DNA of 64,000 nucleotides from Sporosarcina quadrami (GCF_014836615.1 NZ_JACSQN010000011.1:62001-126000); one strand, 5' to 3'. Shown: positions 17,888-26,631, counted from the first letter of the stretch. Notes: generated by a model from the letters alone, not told the origin. Numbers and translations: made by a program.

Positions 17888-17977
17888 TGACTACACCTCC
17901 TTTCTATATTTATACTACTATTGTCAGTAGATTTAGACAAGGGGAAATTTAACAAAAATTATTTTTTGGGGGTAAAT

Positions 17978-19927
17978 ATGATGAATTTACGCAGTATCTT
18001 AATTGGTTCAATTTTAATGACTATCTTTTTAGTGGGGTGCAGTCAAGAATCTGACTATGGACAATTAGAAGAAACAATAAAAATCCTCACATCTGATGAA
18101 ATGGATGGTCGTCTCACCGGGACAAAAGGAAATGACCTAGCTCTATCCTTCATTGAAGAAAAGTTCCGAGAAATAGGGTTAGAGCCTCTTATTGCGGATG
18201 CTGAGACGCTACTATTGCAGTATCCTCATAAATTTCATGATTTGGAAAAAGCTAAATTTCAAATACAAATGATTTCCGACAGTGGAGACGCAACAGATAT
18301 GATACGTGGCGTTGATTATTTGGAGAGGACCGGTTATAGCAGCTATGAAAAAACTTTGCCCTTTACCTTTGATGTTCAAAGTCCGGAAATAGAGCAAGCT
18401 TACGTTGTAGTGAAAGACAGAAATAGTTTCCAGGAAGCTTTTGAGAAATCTCAAGGGGTATTTATTGTTGAAGAAGCTTTTTCCAAGTCATTATTAATTG
18501 ACACTGTAGACAAACCCATTATTCAAATCTCTAAGGATGTGTACAACAGATTAAAAAAGATTTCTAGCGGACAAATTATGATAAATATGTCTACTGAAGA
18601 AGAAATGATAGATGCATTCAACATAGCAGGTAAAATTCCTGGTAAAGATAATGATAATGCAATTGTTCTGTCTGCTCATTTTGATCATGTAGGAACTGTG
18701 GGTGATTCCATTTATCGGGGTGCCATTGATAACGCGTCCGGAGTTGCAGTGCTACTTGAAATAGCCAAAGCATTAGGAAGCTCTCCAGAAGAATTTGATA
18801 GTGATATTATCATAGTTGCCTTTAACGGTGAAGAATCAGGGCTTCAAGGTAGTTATCATTTAGCAAAAGAGTTGAGCGACAAATATAATAGCATTTATAA
18901 CATTAATTTAGATTCCTTGTATAAAGCTCCAATAAGTATTGTTTCACGGGAGGGTGAAGTTTCAGATGATTTGTTGGGAGACCTGATTTCTGTCTTAAAA
19001 GAAAATAGCGTGGATCTCAACACTGATTTGAGTGGAGGGTTAACTAGCGATCATTCCAACTTCCTCTTCAATCATATTAATGCCTTGACGATTTCCAGCC
19101 AGAATGTGACCCCAAAAATACATCATCCCTTGGATACAATTGAAGAAATTGATTTCCCTTCATTATTGAAGATAACCGATAGTATCATCCAATTCATCAA
19201 TGATTGTCACCATAAAGAATACCCCGATTCACATGACCACGACCATGATCACGAAAATCTTTCTCAAGAAGACGAGGAAATTCATAGTGAATTTTATCAA
19301 ACAGAAAGGGCGAAACTGAATCACAATGAATATGTGTATAAGCAAAACCCTAAAAATGATATTTATTACTTTATAGCAAATGAGGATTACACATTTACAG
19401 ATCTTCTGGAATTCAAGAAATACTATCCAAAGATTAAGTATAATCCAATAATTGATGAATATCATATAAATTCTATAAGTGTCTTCAATTTATATAGCGA
19501 AGGAATTGACATGGGTGAATTGGAAGAAGAAAAAGTGTACACGCAGGAATTGAGTTCTGACGATGTATTGTTGTTTTCGTTTCGATATTCAAGCATTAAT
19601 GATGAGAAGCAAAAGCTTCATGTAGATATAAGCAAGGAAACTTCAAGGGAAAACACGGAGCTTGATGAAGTGATGGTTATTAAGGATATACCATATACAC
19701 TTCTTTACAGTTCAAACAAAGACTATCTTTTGGGGTTTTCATATCACCAAGAAGTTAATGGGCTTACTTATGTGGTAAGCATTGTAAAAGGAGAAGAGGT
19801 AGTTAGTGAGTTCGAAGGCCGCCAAACAACAGGTATGGAGACGACATTGACTAAGGAAGGTATTAGAGGCTTAATTGAGGATATCAAAATTCATGAATTC
19901 GTTCAAAAAACTATAAAATCCTTCTAG
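17978..19927 (+). CDS. M28-family zinc aminopeptidase lipoprotein (element cargo)
   Basis: 649 residues. Lipoprotein signal with lipobox FLVGC. The M28 peptidase domain has the di-zinc ligand set in order: SAHFDH (His), AIDNASG (bridging Asp), NGEESG (catalytic and ligand Glu), NINLD (Asp) and KIHHPLDT (His). A PA-like insertion lies in the first 200 residues. A His/Asp linker SHDHDHDHE follows the domain near 19230-19250, then a C-terminal domain of about 215 residues with no recognised family. ATG 17978 is chosen, 5 nt after GGGGG. Family members release N-terminal residues from peptides outside the membrane. Confidence 0.88.
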   Translation: MMNLRSILIGSILMTIFLVGCSQESDYGQLEETIKILTSDEMDGRLTGTKGNDLALSFIEEKFREIGLEPLIADAETLLLQYPHKFHDLEKAKFQIQMISDSGDATDMIRGVDYLERTGYSSYEKTLPFTFDVQSPEIEQAYVVVKDRNSFQEAFEKSQGVFIVEEAFSKSLLIDTVDKPIIQISKDVYNRLKKISSGQIMINMSTEEEMIDAFNIAGKIPGKDNDNAIVLSAHFDHVGTVGDSIYRGAIDNASGVAVLLEIAKALGSSPEEFDSDIIIVAFNGEESGLQGSYHLAKELSDKYNSIYNINLDSLYKAPISIVSREGEVSDDLLGDLISVLKENSVDLNTDLSGGLTSDHSNFLFNHINALTISSQNVTPKIHHPLDTIEEIDFPSLLKITDSIIQFINDCHHKEYPDSHDHDHDHENLSQEDEEIHSEFYQTERAKLNHNEYVYKQNPKNDIYYFIANEDYTFTDLLEFKKYYPKIKYNPIIDEYHINSISVFNLYSEGIDMGELEEEKVYTQELSSDDVLLFSFRYSSINDEKQKLHVDISKETSRENTELDEVMVIKDIPYTLLYSSNKDYLLGFSYHQEVNGLTYVVSIVKGEEVVSEFEGRQTTGMETTLTKEGIRGLIEDIKIHEFVQKTIKSF

Positions 19928-19956
19928 TTATCATTTAGAGAAGCTATAGGATAAAC

Positions 19957-19990
19957 GAAAAAAGGGAGCGACTCTCTCTCTTTTTTTTAT
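19957..19990 (+). terminator. Terminator after the M28 peptidase gene
   Basis: AAAAAGGGAG / CTCTCTTTTTTTT imperfect hairpin with a T run, 30 bp after the stop. Confidence 0.55.
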
Positions 19991-19998
19991 GCAAGCAG

Positions 19999-20467
19999 TT
20001 GATAGAAAAAGACGAGGGAGTGCTCGATAAAATAGCAGTAAAGAAACGGCCAGTGCTATATTTATTGTTATTGGCATTTGTGTCCGGGATGAGGTTTTCC
20101 GAAATGATTGCACTTAAAAGAAAAGACTTCGATTTCGAGAAGAACTTGATGACTATTTCAAAGGCAAGAGGTTACTCATCGAATATGGGCGATGGTGAGC
20201 AAGAAACAAAATCTATAGCTTCCGAACGCGTTATTGAAATCAACAAAAAACAATGATTCTTTTCGAAGATTATTTCGATACTACTCCAAACAAAGCACTA
20301 AAAAAATATTGGATGAATTGAAAATAGATCACATCTCAATTCATGGGTTAAGGCACACGCACGCCAGTGTCTCGTTATATAAAGGAATCTCCATTCGAGA
20401 TTATGCTCACTTAATCAAAGAAATGAAGAAGCGCGATGAGCAGAAACGATGGATATTTTTGAAGTGA
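19999..20467 (+). pseudogene. Broken tyrosine recombinase (integrase) remnant
   Basis: Two frames together give the C-terminal catalytic domain of a phage/ICE-type tyrosine integrase. The first (19999-20256) holds the catalytic Arg in SGMRFSEMIALKRKDFDF. After a frameshift near the A run at 20240-20256, the second frame (to 20467) holds HGLRHTHAS (H-x-x-R). Then GISI joins directly to RDYAHLIKEMKKRDEQ; the 20 or so residues that normally carry the third catalytic His/Trp are missing, while the nucleophile-like Tyr remains. The N-terminal arm- and core-binding domains are also absent. It cannot be active. Confidence 0.88.
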
Positions 20468-20491
20468 TTTAAAACCATTTCACACATGGTT

Positions 20492-20575
20492 TACACATTG
20501 CTATTTACAAATCCTTATAAACACTGGTATTATAGCTCTTGTTAAACGTGGTTCGTAACCATCCCACGAAAAAAA
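20492..20575 (+). repeat. Right 84-bp attachment-site repeat (attR), functional queT leader
   Basis: Exact copy of 16633-16716. Here it continues ACTAGGAG into queT. The unit directly upstream (20471-20491) is an inverted repeat AAACCAT/ATGGTTT after the integrase stop. Confidence 0.93.
20504..20533 (+). promoter_or_regulatory. Promoter of queT
   Basis: -35 TTTACA (20504-20509), 18-bp spacer, -10 TATTAT (20528-20533). The same pair exists 3859 bp to the left. Confidence 0.65.
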
Positions 20576-20583
20576 ACTAGGAG
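20547..20583 (+). promoter_or_regulatory. preQ1-I riboswitch
   Basis: CGTGG/CCACG P1 stem enclosing the conserved GGTTCGTAACCATCCC, then an A-rich tail and AACTA, directly joined to the AGGAG ribosome binding site of queT. This matches the preQ1 class I aptamer controlling translation: ligand binding would hide the ribosome binding site. Confidence 0.88.
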
Positions 20584-20591
20584 AAATGCAT

Positions 20592-21077
20592 ATGAAAGTT
20601 AAAACTATGGCAACGAGCGGTATTATCGCTGCGTTGTATGTCGTTGTGACGTTTTTGATAGCCCCTTTCGGCTTCACAAACATCCAGTTCCGCTTGTCTG
20701 AGATGTTCAATCATCTTGTTGTTTTCAACAAAAAATATATAATCGGGATTGTGCTTGGTGTATTTGTTTCAAACTTGCTGTTTTCTGAACTTGGACCGAT
20801 CGATTTGGTCTTTGGTGTCGGACAATCCTTGTTGGCGTTATCCATCACGATTTTCTCAGCGAAGTTCATTAAAGGAATATATGCTAGGATGCTGTTCAAT
20901 ACTGCGGTATTCACTTTCACGATGTTTATCATCGCATGGGAATTGAATATCGTGTTGAAACTTCCTTTCCTATTGACATGGTTCTTCGTATCTGTTGGAG
21001 AATTTGCTGTCATGCTGATTGGAATTCCTGTAATGATCGCGTTGAATAAACGTTTACATCTTGATAAACTGATTTAA
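20592..21077 (+). CDS. queT: QueT-family queuosine precursor transporter
   Basis: 161-residue integral membrane protein, S component of an ECF-type importer for a 7-deazaguanine queuosine precursor. About five TM helices; typical family stretch FGFTNIQFRLSEMFNHLVVFN followed by GIVLGVFVSNLLF. ATG 20592 is chosen, 8 nt after AGGAG; the ATG at 20586 is too close. Controlled by the preQ1-I riboswitch that the element duplicated. Confidence 0.9.
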   Translation: MKVKTMATSGIIAALYVVVTFLIAPFGFTNIQFRLSEMFNHLVVFNKKYIIGIVLGVFVSNLLFSELGPIDLVFGVGQSLLALSITIFSAKFIKGIYARMLFNTAVFTFTMFIIAWELNIVLKLPFLLTWFFVSVGEFAVMLIGIPVMIALNKRLHLDKLI

Positions 21078-21111
21078 AAAGGGGCGGAATTCCGTCCCTT
21101 TTTCTTTTACT
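21078..21111 (+). terminator. Terminator of queT
   Basis: AAAGGGGCGGAATTCCGTCCC hairpin followed by five T. Confidence 0.8.
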
Positions 21112-21123
21112 AGGAGGCTTATT

Positions 21124-21354
21124 ATGTACATGACAATCGAAGAGACTGCTGACTATCTAGGAATGCCTGTCCGCCAAGTACAGAATTATGTTTTGGAAGG
21201 GCGTATAAAAGGGATACATGATGGAGAACAATATTTAGTGAATCAATCTCAGTTTGAACTTTATTTCAAGCAATTGGAAACCGTAAAACGTCAAATTGAG
21301 GATTATTTGAATGAACAAATTCCACCTGACAGGGATATAAAAGATGAAGATTAA
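21124..21354 (+). CDS. Small helix-turn-helix (excisionase/MerR-like) DNA-binding protein
   Basis: 76 residues. TIEETADYLGMPVRQVQNYVLEGRIKGI is a winged HTH_17 motif as in excisionases and other small binding proteins; the C-terminus is a charged helix ending DIKDED. ATG 21124 follows AGGAGG by 6 nt. It lies outside the repeat-bounded element. It could be a housekeeping regulator or an orphan excisionase-like protein. The following 239 bp before the BCCT gene show nothing clear. Confidence 0.75.
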   Translation: MYMTIEETADYLGMPVRQVQNYVLEGRIKGIHDGEQYLVNQSQFELYFKQLETVKRQIEDYLNEQIPPDRDIKDED

Positions 21355-21593
21355 ACTTCTCGGCAGATAGTTATAAAGACCCCATTAATTTATTTATCCG
21401 CATGGTTTTGCCTATCAATTCCTTACGGCTGGATAACCTTCTAACTGTTGGTGCTATGTAGATTATACGGTTTAATGAAAAAGTAAAGTATACTATTTAG
21501 CATTTTTACAAGGTAGCCCTTGCTTTTGCTTTCCTACAAAATGGTTGGTATAGTTTATAGTCGTTAAAAAACTGGAGTTCCATAGGGGGAAAC

Positions 21594-23087
21594 ATGAAAA
21601 AAATATCAAATGTATTTTACATCACAATCGGTCTCATCATTTTGGCCGTCGGTTATGGCGTTCTCGCTTCAGACAGTTTCGAGACCGTCACAGGCACAAT
21701 TAAAAACTTCGTTTCCTCTTCATTCGGATGGTATTATATGATGTTACTGTCCCTTCTGCTTGCACTCAGTGTCTTTTTCATATTCAGCCCGTTCGGGAAA
21801 ATCCGGTTGGGGAAAGATACAGATCAGCCGCAATTCTCTACTATCTCCTGGATCGCCATGCTGTTTTCTGCCGGTATGGGAATAGGTCTCGTCTTTTATG
21901 GGGCAGCTGAACCGCTATCACATTATGCCATTAGCCCGGCAACAACCGAGCCGAACACAAACGCAGCATTCAAGGAAGCACTCAGACAATCATTCTTCCA
22001 CTGGGGACTCCACGTCTGGGCCATGTATGGAGTTGTCGCACTCGCGCTCGCATATTTCCAGTTCCGCAAAGGGGAACCGGGGTTAATTTCAGCAACATTG
22101 AAGCCGATCTTCGGCAAGAAGATGGAAGGTCCGTGGGGCACCCTTGTCGATGTACTTGCCGTTTTCGCAACCGCTTTTGGAGTTGCAACATCACTCGGCT
22201 TCGGTGCTGTTCAAATTAACGCAGGCCTGAACTATCTGTTCGGCTTCGAGATCGGAATTCGCTCCCAATTCATCATCATTGCGATTGTCACTGTCCTTTT
22301 CATCATGTCCGCCTGGTCCGGTCTCAGCAAAGGCATCAAGTACTTGTCCAATACGAACTTGGTATTGGCACTGGCTCTGCTCGGATTTGTCGTGATTCTT
22401 GGACCGACACTGCTTATTTTCAATATGTTCACGGATTCAGTGGGCGGCTATTTAGCGAATCTTGTGCAAATGAGTTTCGGGACTGCCCCGCTGAATGAAG
22501 GGAACCGGGAATGGCTGGATGCCTGGACGATTTTCTACTGGGCATGGTGGATTTCATGGGCACCATTCGTAAGCATGTTCATCGCCCGCGTCTCAAAAGG
22601 CCGTACCATCCGTGAATTCATGATCGGGGTTTTATTAGCACCGACACTATTGAGTGCGTTCTGGTTTTCCTCATTCGGAACTACCGCTATCAATATCCAG
22701 CGTGAGGGTTTGGCAAATTTAGCTGAAGCTTCTACAGAGCTGATGATTTTCAACATGTTCAGCACAATGCCGTGGTCATTCTTCATTTCATTGATCGCTA
22801 TCCTGCTGATCGCTTCCTTCTTCGTCACGTCTGCAGATTCAGCGACATTCGTGCTCGGGATGCAGTCAACATATGGCTCATTGACCCCGCCCAACAACGT
22901 CAAGATCATTTGGGGGATCATCCAGTCTGCAATCGCGCTTATCTTGCTGTCCGTCAATGGACTTGACGCTTTGCAAAATACGATCATTATCGCAGCATTG
23001 CCGTTTTCCTTTATCATCCTTCTGATGATCTTCTCTTTATTGAAGGATTTGAACAGGGAATTGAAATCAACACGTATGAAAAAATAG
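21594..23087 (+). CDS. BCCT-family glycine betaine/choline transporter (OpuD-like)
   Basis: 497-residue secondary transporter with about twelve TM helices. The family signature is plain: FSAGMGIGLVFYGAAEPL in the early part and FYWAWWISWAPFVSMFIAR with SKGRTIREF near residue 320. Members import compatible solutes with Na+ or H+ in osmotic stress. The C-terminal tail is short (LNRELKSTRMKK), without the long regulatory tail of BetP. The start has GGGGG 6 nt upstream. Confidence 0.93.
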   Translation: MKKISNVFYITIGLIILAVGYGVLASDSFETVTGTIKNFVSSSFGWYYMMLLSLLLALSVFFIFSPFGKIRLGKDTDQPQFSTISWIAMLFSAGMGIGLVFYGAAEPLSHYAISPATTEPNTNAAFKEALRQSFFHWGLHVWAMYGVVALALAYFQFRKGEPGLISATLKPIFGKKMEGPWGTLVDVLAVFATAFGVATSLGFGAVQINAGLNYLFGFEIGIRSQFIIIAIVTVLFIMSAWSGLSKGIKYLSNTNLVLALALLGFVVILGPTLLIFNMFTDSVGGYLANLVQMSFGTAPLNEGNREWLDAWTIFYWAWWISWAPFVSMFIARVSKGRTIREFMIGVLLAPTLLSAFWFSSFGTTAINIQREGLANLAEASTELMIFNMFSTMPWSFFISLIAILLIASFFVTSADSATFVLGMQSTYGSLTPPNNVKIIWGIIQSAIALILLSVNGLDALQNTIIIAALPFSFIILLMIFSLLKDLNRELKSTRMKK

Positions 23088-23092
23088 ATGCA

Positions 23093-23127
23093 AAGAGCCA
23101 TCCCAGATGAGGGATGGCTCTTTCGTT
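23093..23127. terminator. Bidirectional terminator between BCCT and hom genes
   Basis: Stem AGAGCCATCCC/GGGATGGCTCT with a short loop, T-rich on the plus strand. Confidence 0.8.
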
Positions 23128-23135
23128 GTTACATT

Positions 23136-24122
23136 TTAATTCAGAATAAGCTCAGTCGCTTGCTGACGGATGATGTGCAGCAAATCTGCGACCATTGCGC
23201 TTCCTGTTGGGTACATGCCTGCTCCAGGACCAATCAGGGTCAAGGCGCCCAAATACTCCGTTTCGATGATGACAGCATTATCTACGCCGTCAATATTGTA
23301 TAGCGGATGATCCGGCTCGAGTAGGACAGGACCGACTTTCCCCGTTATACTTCCATCTTCGTTCTTGCGAATGTCAGCTACATGGCGATAACGAAAATCC
23401 GCATTAGTCGCTTCCACTATATCATCGGCTTGGATATGATCAATACCGACGACAGAGACCTTTTTCCATTCCGGCTGATTGCCAAAAGCTAATGAGCTTA
23501 AGATCATCAGTTTATAGAATGCATCTCCCCCGCTGACGTCATCAGTGGGATCCGCTTCAGCAAATCCCCTTGCTTTTGCATCTTGTAATGCCGTTTTAAA
23601 AGATACACCCTCTTTTCTCATGTCTGTGAGAATGAAGTTCGACGTCCCGTTTACTATTCCTTGGATCCGTTTGATGCGATCTCCTGCCAAGAGATTCTCG
23701 ACTGTCCGAATGATAGGTACACCACCCGCAACCGTCGCTTCATAACCGACATGCACGTTTCGAAATTCAGCGTGCTTCAATAATGCAGGACCGTGCTTTG
23801 CGAACATCTTTTTATTTGCAGTGATAATGTGAATTCCTTTTTCAATTGCCTGTGATAAATATGTGTACGCTGGCTCTTCGCCGACTATTGCTTCAAATAT
23901 AATATCGATATCAGGAGTGTTCAGAATGTCCTCAAACGCATCTGTCACAACGATGTCAGGTGAGAGGTCTCGTTTCTTCGTTACATCCTTGACGAGCACG
24001 GCTGCAATCTCGATTGTATATCCTGTTTGCTTTTTGAGTTGTTCTTTTTTTTCGTTCACGATTTTATAAACGCCTTCACCGACAGTTCCGAAGCCGATTA
24101 TAGCGGCTTTCATTGACGGCAT
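23136..24122 (-). CDS. hom: Homoserine dehydrogenase, short form without ACT domain
   Basis: 328 residues; reduces aspartate semialdehyde to homoserine with NAD(P)H. N-terminal nucleotide-binding motif GFGTVGEGVY; catalytic region with GIVNGTSNFILTDM and GFAEADPTDDVSGGDAFYKL. The B. subtilis enzyme is about 100 residues longer because of a C-terminal ACT domain for feedback control; here it is absent. The start is ATG 24122 with GGAGGTG 6 nt upstream. It lies 93 bp downstream of metY on the same strand, so it is probably controlled by the same SAM riboswitch and supplies homoserine for methionine. Confidence 0.93.
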   Translation of the reverse strand: MPSMKAAIIGFGTVGEGVYKIVNEKKEQLKKQTGYTIEIAAVLVKDVTKKRDLSPDIVVTDAFEDILNTPDIDIIFEAIVGEEPAYTYLSQAIEKGIHIITANKKMFAKHGPALLKHAEFRNVHVGYEATVAGGVPIIRTVENLLAGDRIKRIQGIVNGTSNFILTDMRKEGVSFKTALQDAKARGFAEADPTDDVSGGDAFYKLMILSSLAFGNQPEWKKVSVVGIDHIQADDIVEATNADFRYRHVADIRKNEDGSITGKVGPVLLEPDHPLYNIDGVDNAVIIETEYLGALTLIGPGAGMYPTGSAMVADLLHIIRQQATELILN

Positions 24123-24215
24123 GCCGCCCACCTCCATAAGACCATTTCCATACGATTGGTATATACTACATTATGTTTCATTTAGAAAACGCGCGTCCTA
24201 ACTTGCTGTTCGCTT

Positions 24216-25514
24216 TTATGCTGACGTTACGGGAACCGCTTTTGCAATTGCCTGTTCCAGATCCGCAATAATGTCTTCAGGTGATTCAAGACCTACAGAC
24301 AAGCGAATCAATTCTTCTGGTGTTCCTGAGTTTTTCAAGTCTTCCGCTGACAGTTGCTGATGTGTTGTAGAAGCAGGGTGGATAATAAGTGATTTTGCAT
24401 CACCGACGTTGGCCACATGAGACCAGAGCGTAATGTTGTCAATCACTTTGCGACCTGCTTCACGGCCACCTTTAATACCAAAGACGATGACAGAGCCGAA
24501 GCCATTCTTCAAATATTTCTTCGCATTGTCATGCGTCGGGTGTTCTTCTAGTCCTGCATACGTAACCCACTCAACAGACGGATGAGCCTGTAGGAATGCT
24601 GCTACTTTTTGTGCATTTTCATTGTGGCGTGGAACGCGTAAGTGCAATGTTTCGAGTCCTTGCAGGAAATTGAATGCACTGTCTGCATCGAGACACGGTC
24701 CGAAGTCACGTAGTAATTGAACACGCAGTTTGGTCGCAAATGCAGCGGCTGCCGTGTCAATGCCATAACGTAATCCGTTGTATGTTACGTCCGGCTCTGT
24801 GAAGCCTGGGAATTTCCCTTTCGTCCAATCAAACTTCCCAGCATCTACAACGACACCACCGATTGTCGTACCGTGACCGCCAATCCATTTCGTTGCGGAA
24901 TGGATAACGACATCTGCTCCAAACTCGATAGGGTTCGATCCGTATGGGGATGCGAATGTATTATCGATGAGAAGTGGAATATCATTGGCATGAGCGATGT
25001 TTGCGACTGCTTCGATATCTAGCACTTGAAGACTTGGATTACCAATGGTTTCTACGAATATAGCTTTCGTCTTGTCGTTGATTGCAGAACGGAAGTTTTC
25101 AGGGTCAGAAGCATCAACGAACTTTACATTGATACCGTAGCGCGGAAGCGTCACAGCGAAAAGATTATACGTACCACCATATAAATTGCTTGCCGCGACA
25201 ATTTCATCACCTGCTTCTGCGATATTCAATACAGAGAAAGCGATGGCAGCCATTCCGGAAGATAAGGCAACAGCGGCAGTCCCACCTTCTAGCAGAGCCA
25301 TTCTTTCTTCAAAAACAGAGACGGTCGGATTCGTAATTCTTGTGTAAATATTGCCTGCTTCTTGCAAAGCAAATAAGTTTTGGGCATGTTCAGTATCGCG
25401 GAAGACAAATGCGGTCGTACGGTGAATCGGCACTGCACGTGAACCCGTTGTCGGATCCGGCTTTTGGCCACCGTGTAATAGTAGAGTTTCAGGTTGAAGT
25501 GATTTGTTCGTCAT
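24216..25514 (-). CDS. metY: O-acetylhomoserine sulfhydrylase (Cys/Met metabolism PLP enzyme)
   Basis: 432 residues; makes homocysteine from O-acetylhomoserine and sulfide. PLP Lys in HSATKWIGGHGTTIGG, cofactor region ALSSGMAAIAF near residue 80, and the C-terminal LSVGLESPEDIIADLEQA. The length and the insertion around GFTEPDVTYNGLRY are typical of the sulfhydrylase rather than gamma-synthase. ATG 25514 is chosen, 7 nt after GGAGGT. It has a SAM riboswitch leader. Confidence 0.93.
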   Translation of the reverse strand: MTNKSLQPETLLLHGGQKPDPTTGSRAVPIHRTTAFVFRDTEHAQNLFALQEAGNIYTRITNPTVSVFEERMALLEGGTAAVALSSGMAAIAFSVLNIAEAGDEIVAASNLYGGTYNLFAVTLPRYGINVKFVDASDPENFRSAINDKTKAIFVETIGNPSLQVLDIEAVANIAHANDIPLLIDNTFASPYGSNPIEFGADVVIHSATKWIGGHGTTIGGVVVDAGKFDWTKGKFPGFTEPDVTYNGLRYGIDTAAAAFATKLRVQLLRDFGPCLDADSAFNFLQGLETLHLRVPRHNENAQKVAAFLQAHPSVEWVTYAGLEEHPTHDNAKKYLKNGFGSVIVFGIKGGREAGRKVIDNITLWSHVANVGDAKSLIIHPASTTHQQLSAEDLKNSGTPEELIRLSVGLESPEDIIADLEQAIAKAVPVTSA

Positions 25515-25579
25515 TGTCATTACCTCCAGTAGTTTTTTTAAGATGAACGTGCAATGCGGAGGCGTTGGGGGTTTTGGGA

Positions 25580-25746
25580 ATAAAAAATAACCCCGTTCGC
25601 TAAGAAGAGGGTTACGCTTTCGCTTATTCCCCCTTATCTTTCAGACCGTTTGCACAAGTCTGTAGGAAGTAGCACCTTTGCAAGTTCATCACTTGCCGGT
25701 TGCCGGGCATCGCAGGGCCTAGTCCCTCCGCCGCTCTTGATAAGAG
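25580..25746 (-). promoter_or_regulatory. SAM (S-box, class I) riboswitch with terminator
   Basis: On the minus strand the leader starts CTCTTATCAAGAGCGGCGGA, has GATGCCCGGCAACCGGC and AAGGTGCTACTTCC, and closes P1 with GATAAG near 25633-25638. It is followed by a terminator hairpin (AACCC...GGGTT type) with a T run at 25580-25613. High SAM is expected to stop transcription of metY-hom. Confidence 0.93.
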
Positions 25747-25777
25747 TTTGGATATTCAGTTATTCATCTTGTGCTAA

Positions 25778-25806
25778 AGTATAGGGCTCTTCTTTTCATC
25801 TGTCAA
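25778..25806 (-). promoter_or_regulatory. Promoter of the S-box metY-hom operon
   Basis: -35 TTGACA, 17-bp spacer, -10 TATACT on the minus strand. Confidence 0.75.
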
Positions 25807-25886
25807 GTACTTATGTATAATTTTTCTGAAGGTTGTTTGTACACAGAGTGTTATGATGAGTATATATTTTTATTGGGGGAATTTTT

Positions 25887-26522
25887 ATGGGGATATGGAT
25901 AATTGGCGTTATCGTATTTGGATATCTCATAGGATGCTTACATGGATCCACGGTGGCGCAGTGGTTTTCAGGAGTTAATTTGAAAGAAACGGGTGTAAAG
26001 AATGCAGGTGCGTCTAACGCAATGATTGTTCTCGGGAAGCGATTCGGTGCACTTGTCGCCATTATAGATATAGGCAAAGGGGCTTTTGCTATTTTAGCAG
26101 TTCGTGTTGCCGCTGAACAATTTGGCCTTCCCGTTGAACATTTGACCGCGATGCTTTTTCTAGTCGGCGTAGCAGTCGTTTTCGGGCACAACTTTCCGTT
26201 CTATATGAACTTCAATGGCGGTAAAGGGACCGCTACCGTTATCGGTGTACTGTTCGCTCTTGATTGGCGGTTTGGCCTTGTAGGTCTTGTGTTGTTCATC
26301 CTCGTTGCACTGATGACCGATATTCTTGTGTACGGTGTTTTTATGCTCTACGTAACTTTTCTCGCAGGGGCCATTTGGATGGTTGGCTACTGGCCGATTA
26401 TTATTGCCCTGGTACTTTTTGCAATGGCTGTTTGGAAACATCGGGAAAATATTAAACGAATTCGCGAACGGACGGAGCCTAGGGTGAGTGCGGTTTTCAA
26501 AAAGAAGAAAAGTTCAACGTAA
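25887..26522 (+). CDS. PlsY-family glycerol-3-phosphate acyltransferase
   Basis: 211-residue membrane enzyme family that moves the acyl group of acyl-phosphate to glycerol-3-phosphate. The PlsY motifs are present: GSTVAQW near residue 20, GASNAMIVLGKRFG, GHNFPFYMNFNGGKGTAT and an Arg-rich tail RENIKRIRERTEP. The usual motif has FKGGKG; here FNGGKG. The last 30 residues are basic. It may be a paralogue of the essential plsY; only one copy is visible here. GGGGG precedes ATG 25887. Confidence 0.82.
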   Translation: MGIWIIGVIVFGYLIGCLHGSTVAQWFSGVNLKETGVKNAGASNAMIVLGKRFGALVAIIDIGKGAFAILAVRVAAEQFGLPVEHLTAMLFLVGVAVVFGHNFPFYMNFNGGKGTATVIGVLFALDWRFGLVGLVLFILVALMTDILVYGVFMLYVTFLAGAIWMVGYWPIIIALVLFAMAVWKHRENIKRIRERTEPRVSAVFKKKKSST

Positions 26523-26578
26523 ATTTACTGTAATCATTTCTTACTATTTACGTGTTGGATACTTCACAGGAAAATAGG

Positions 26579-26626
26579 AGGCTGTTCTATATAGTCATCA
26601 AACACGACTTTATAGAACAGCCTATT
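26579..26626. terminator. Bidirectional terminator hairpin
   Basis: AGGCTGTTCTATA / TATAGAACAGCCT stem between convergent genes. Confidence 0.75.
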
Positions 26627-26631
26627 TATGT

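Larger units (their letters stand above)
16633..20575 (+). mobile_element. Decayed integrative element inserted in the preQ1 riboswitch of queT
   Basis: A segment of about 3.9 kb bounded by identical 84-bp direct repeats and ending with remnants of a tyrosine recombinase next to the right repeat. Start-to-start distance is 3859 bp. Contents: a promoter and aptamer copy at the left, a hairpin, a decayed small exported-protein gene, an intact secreted-protein gene, an M28 peptidase lipoprotein gene, then the broken integrase. The octamer-like TTTACACAT occurs at 16848, 16859 and 20490, just inside the ends, and may mark integrase arm sites. Genes inside are A/T-rich relative to metY or BCCT regions. 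Confidence 0.8.
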
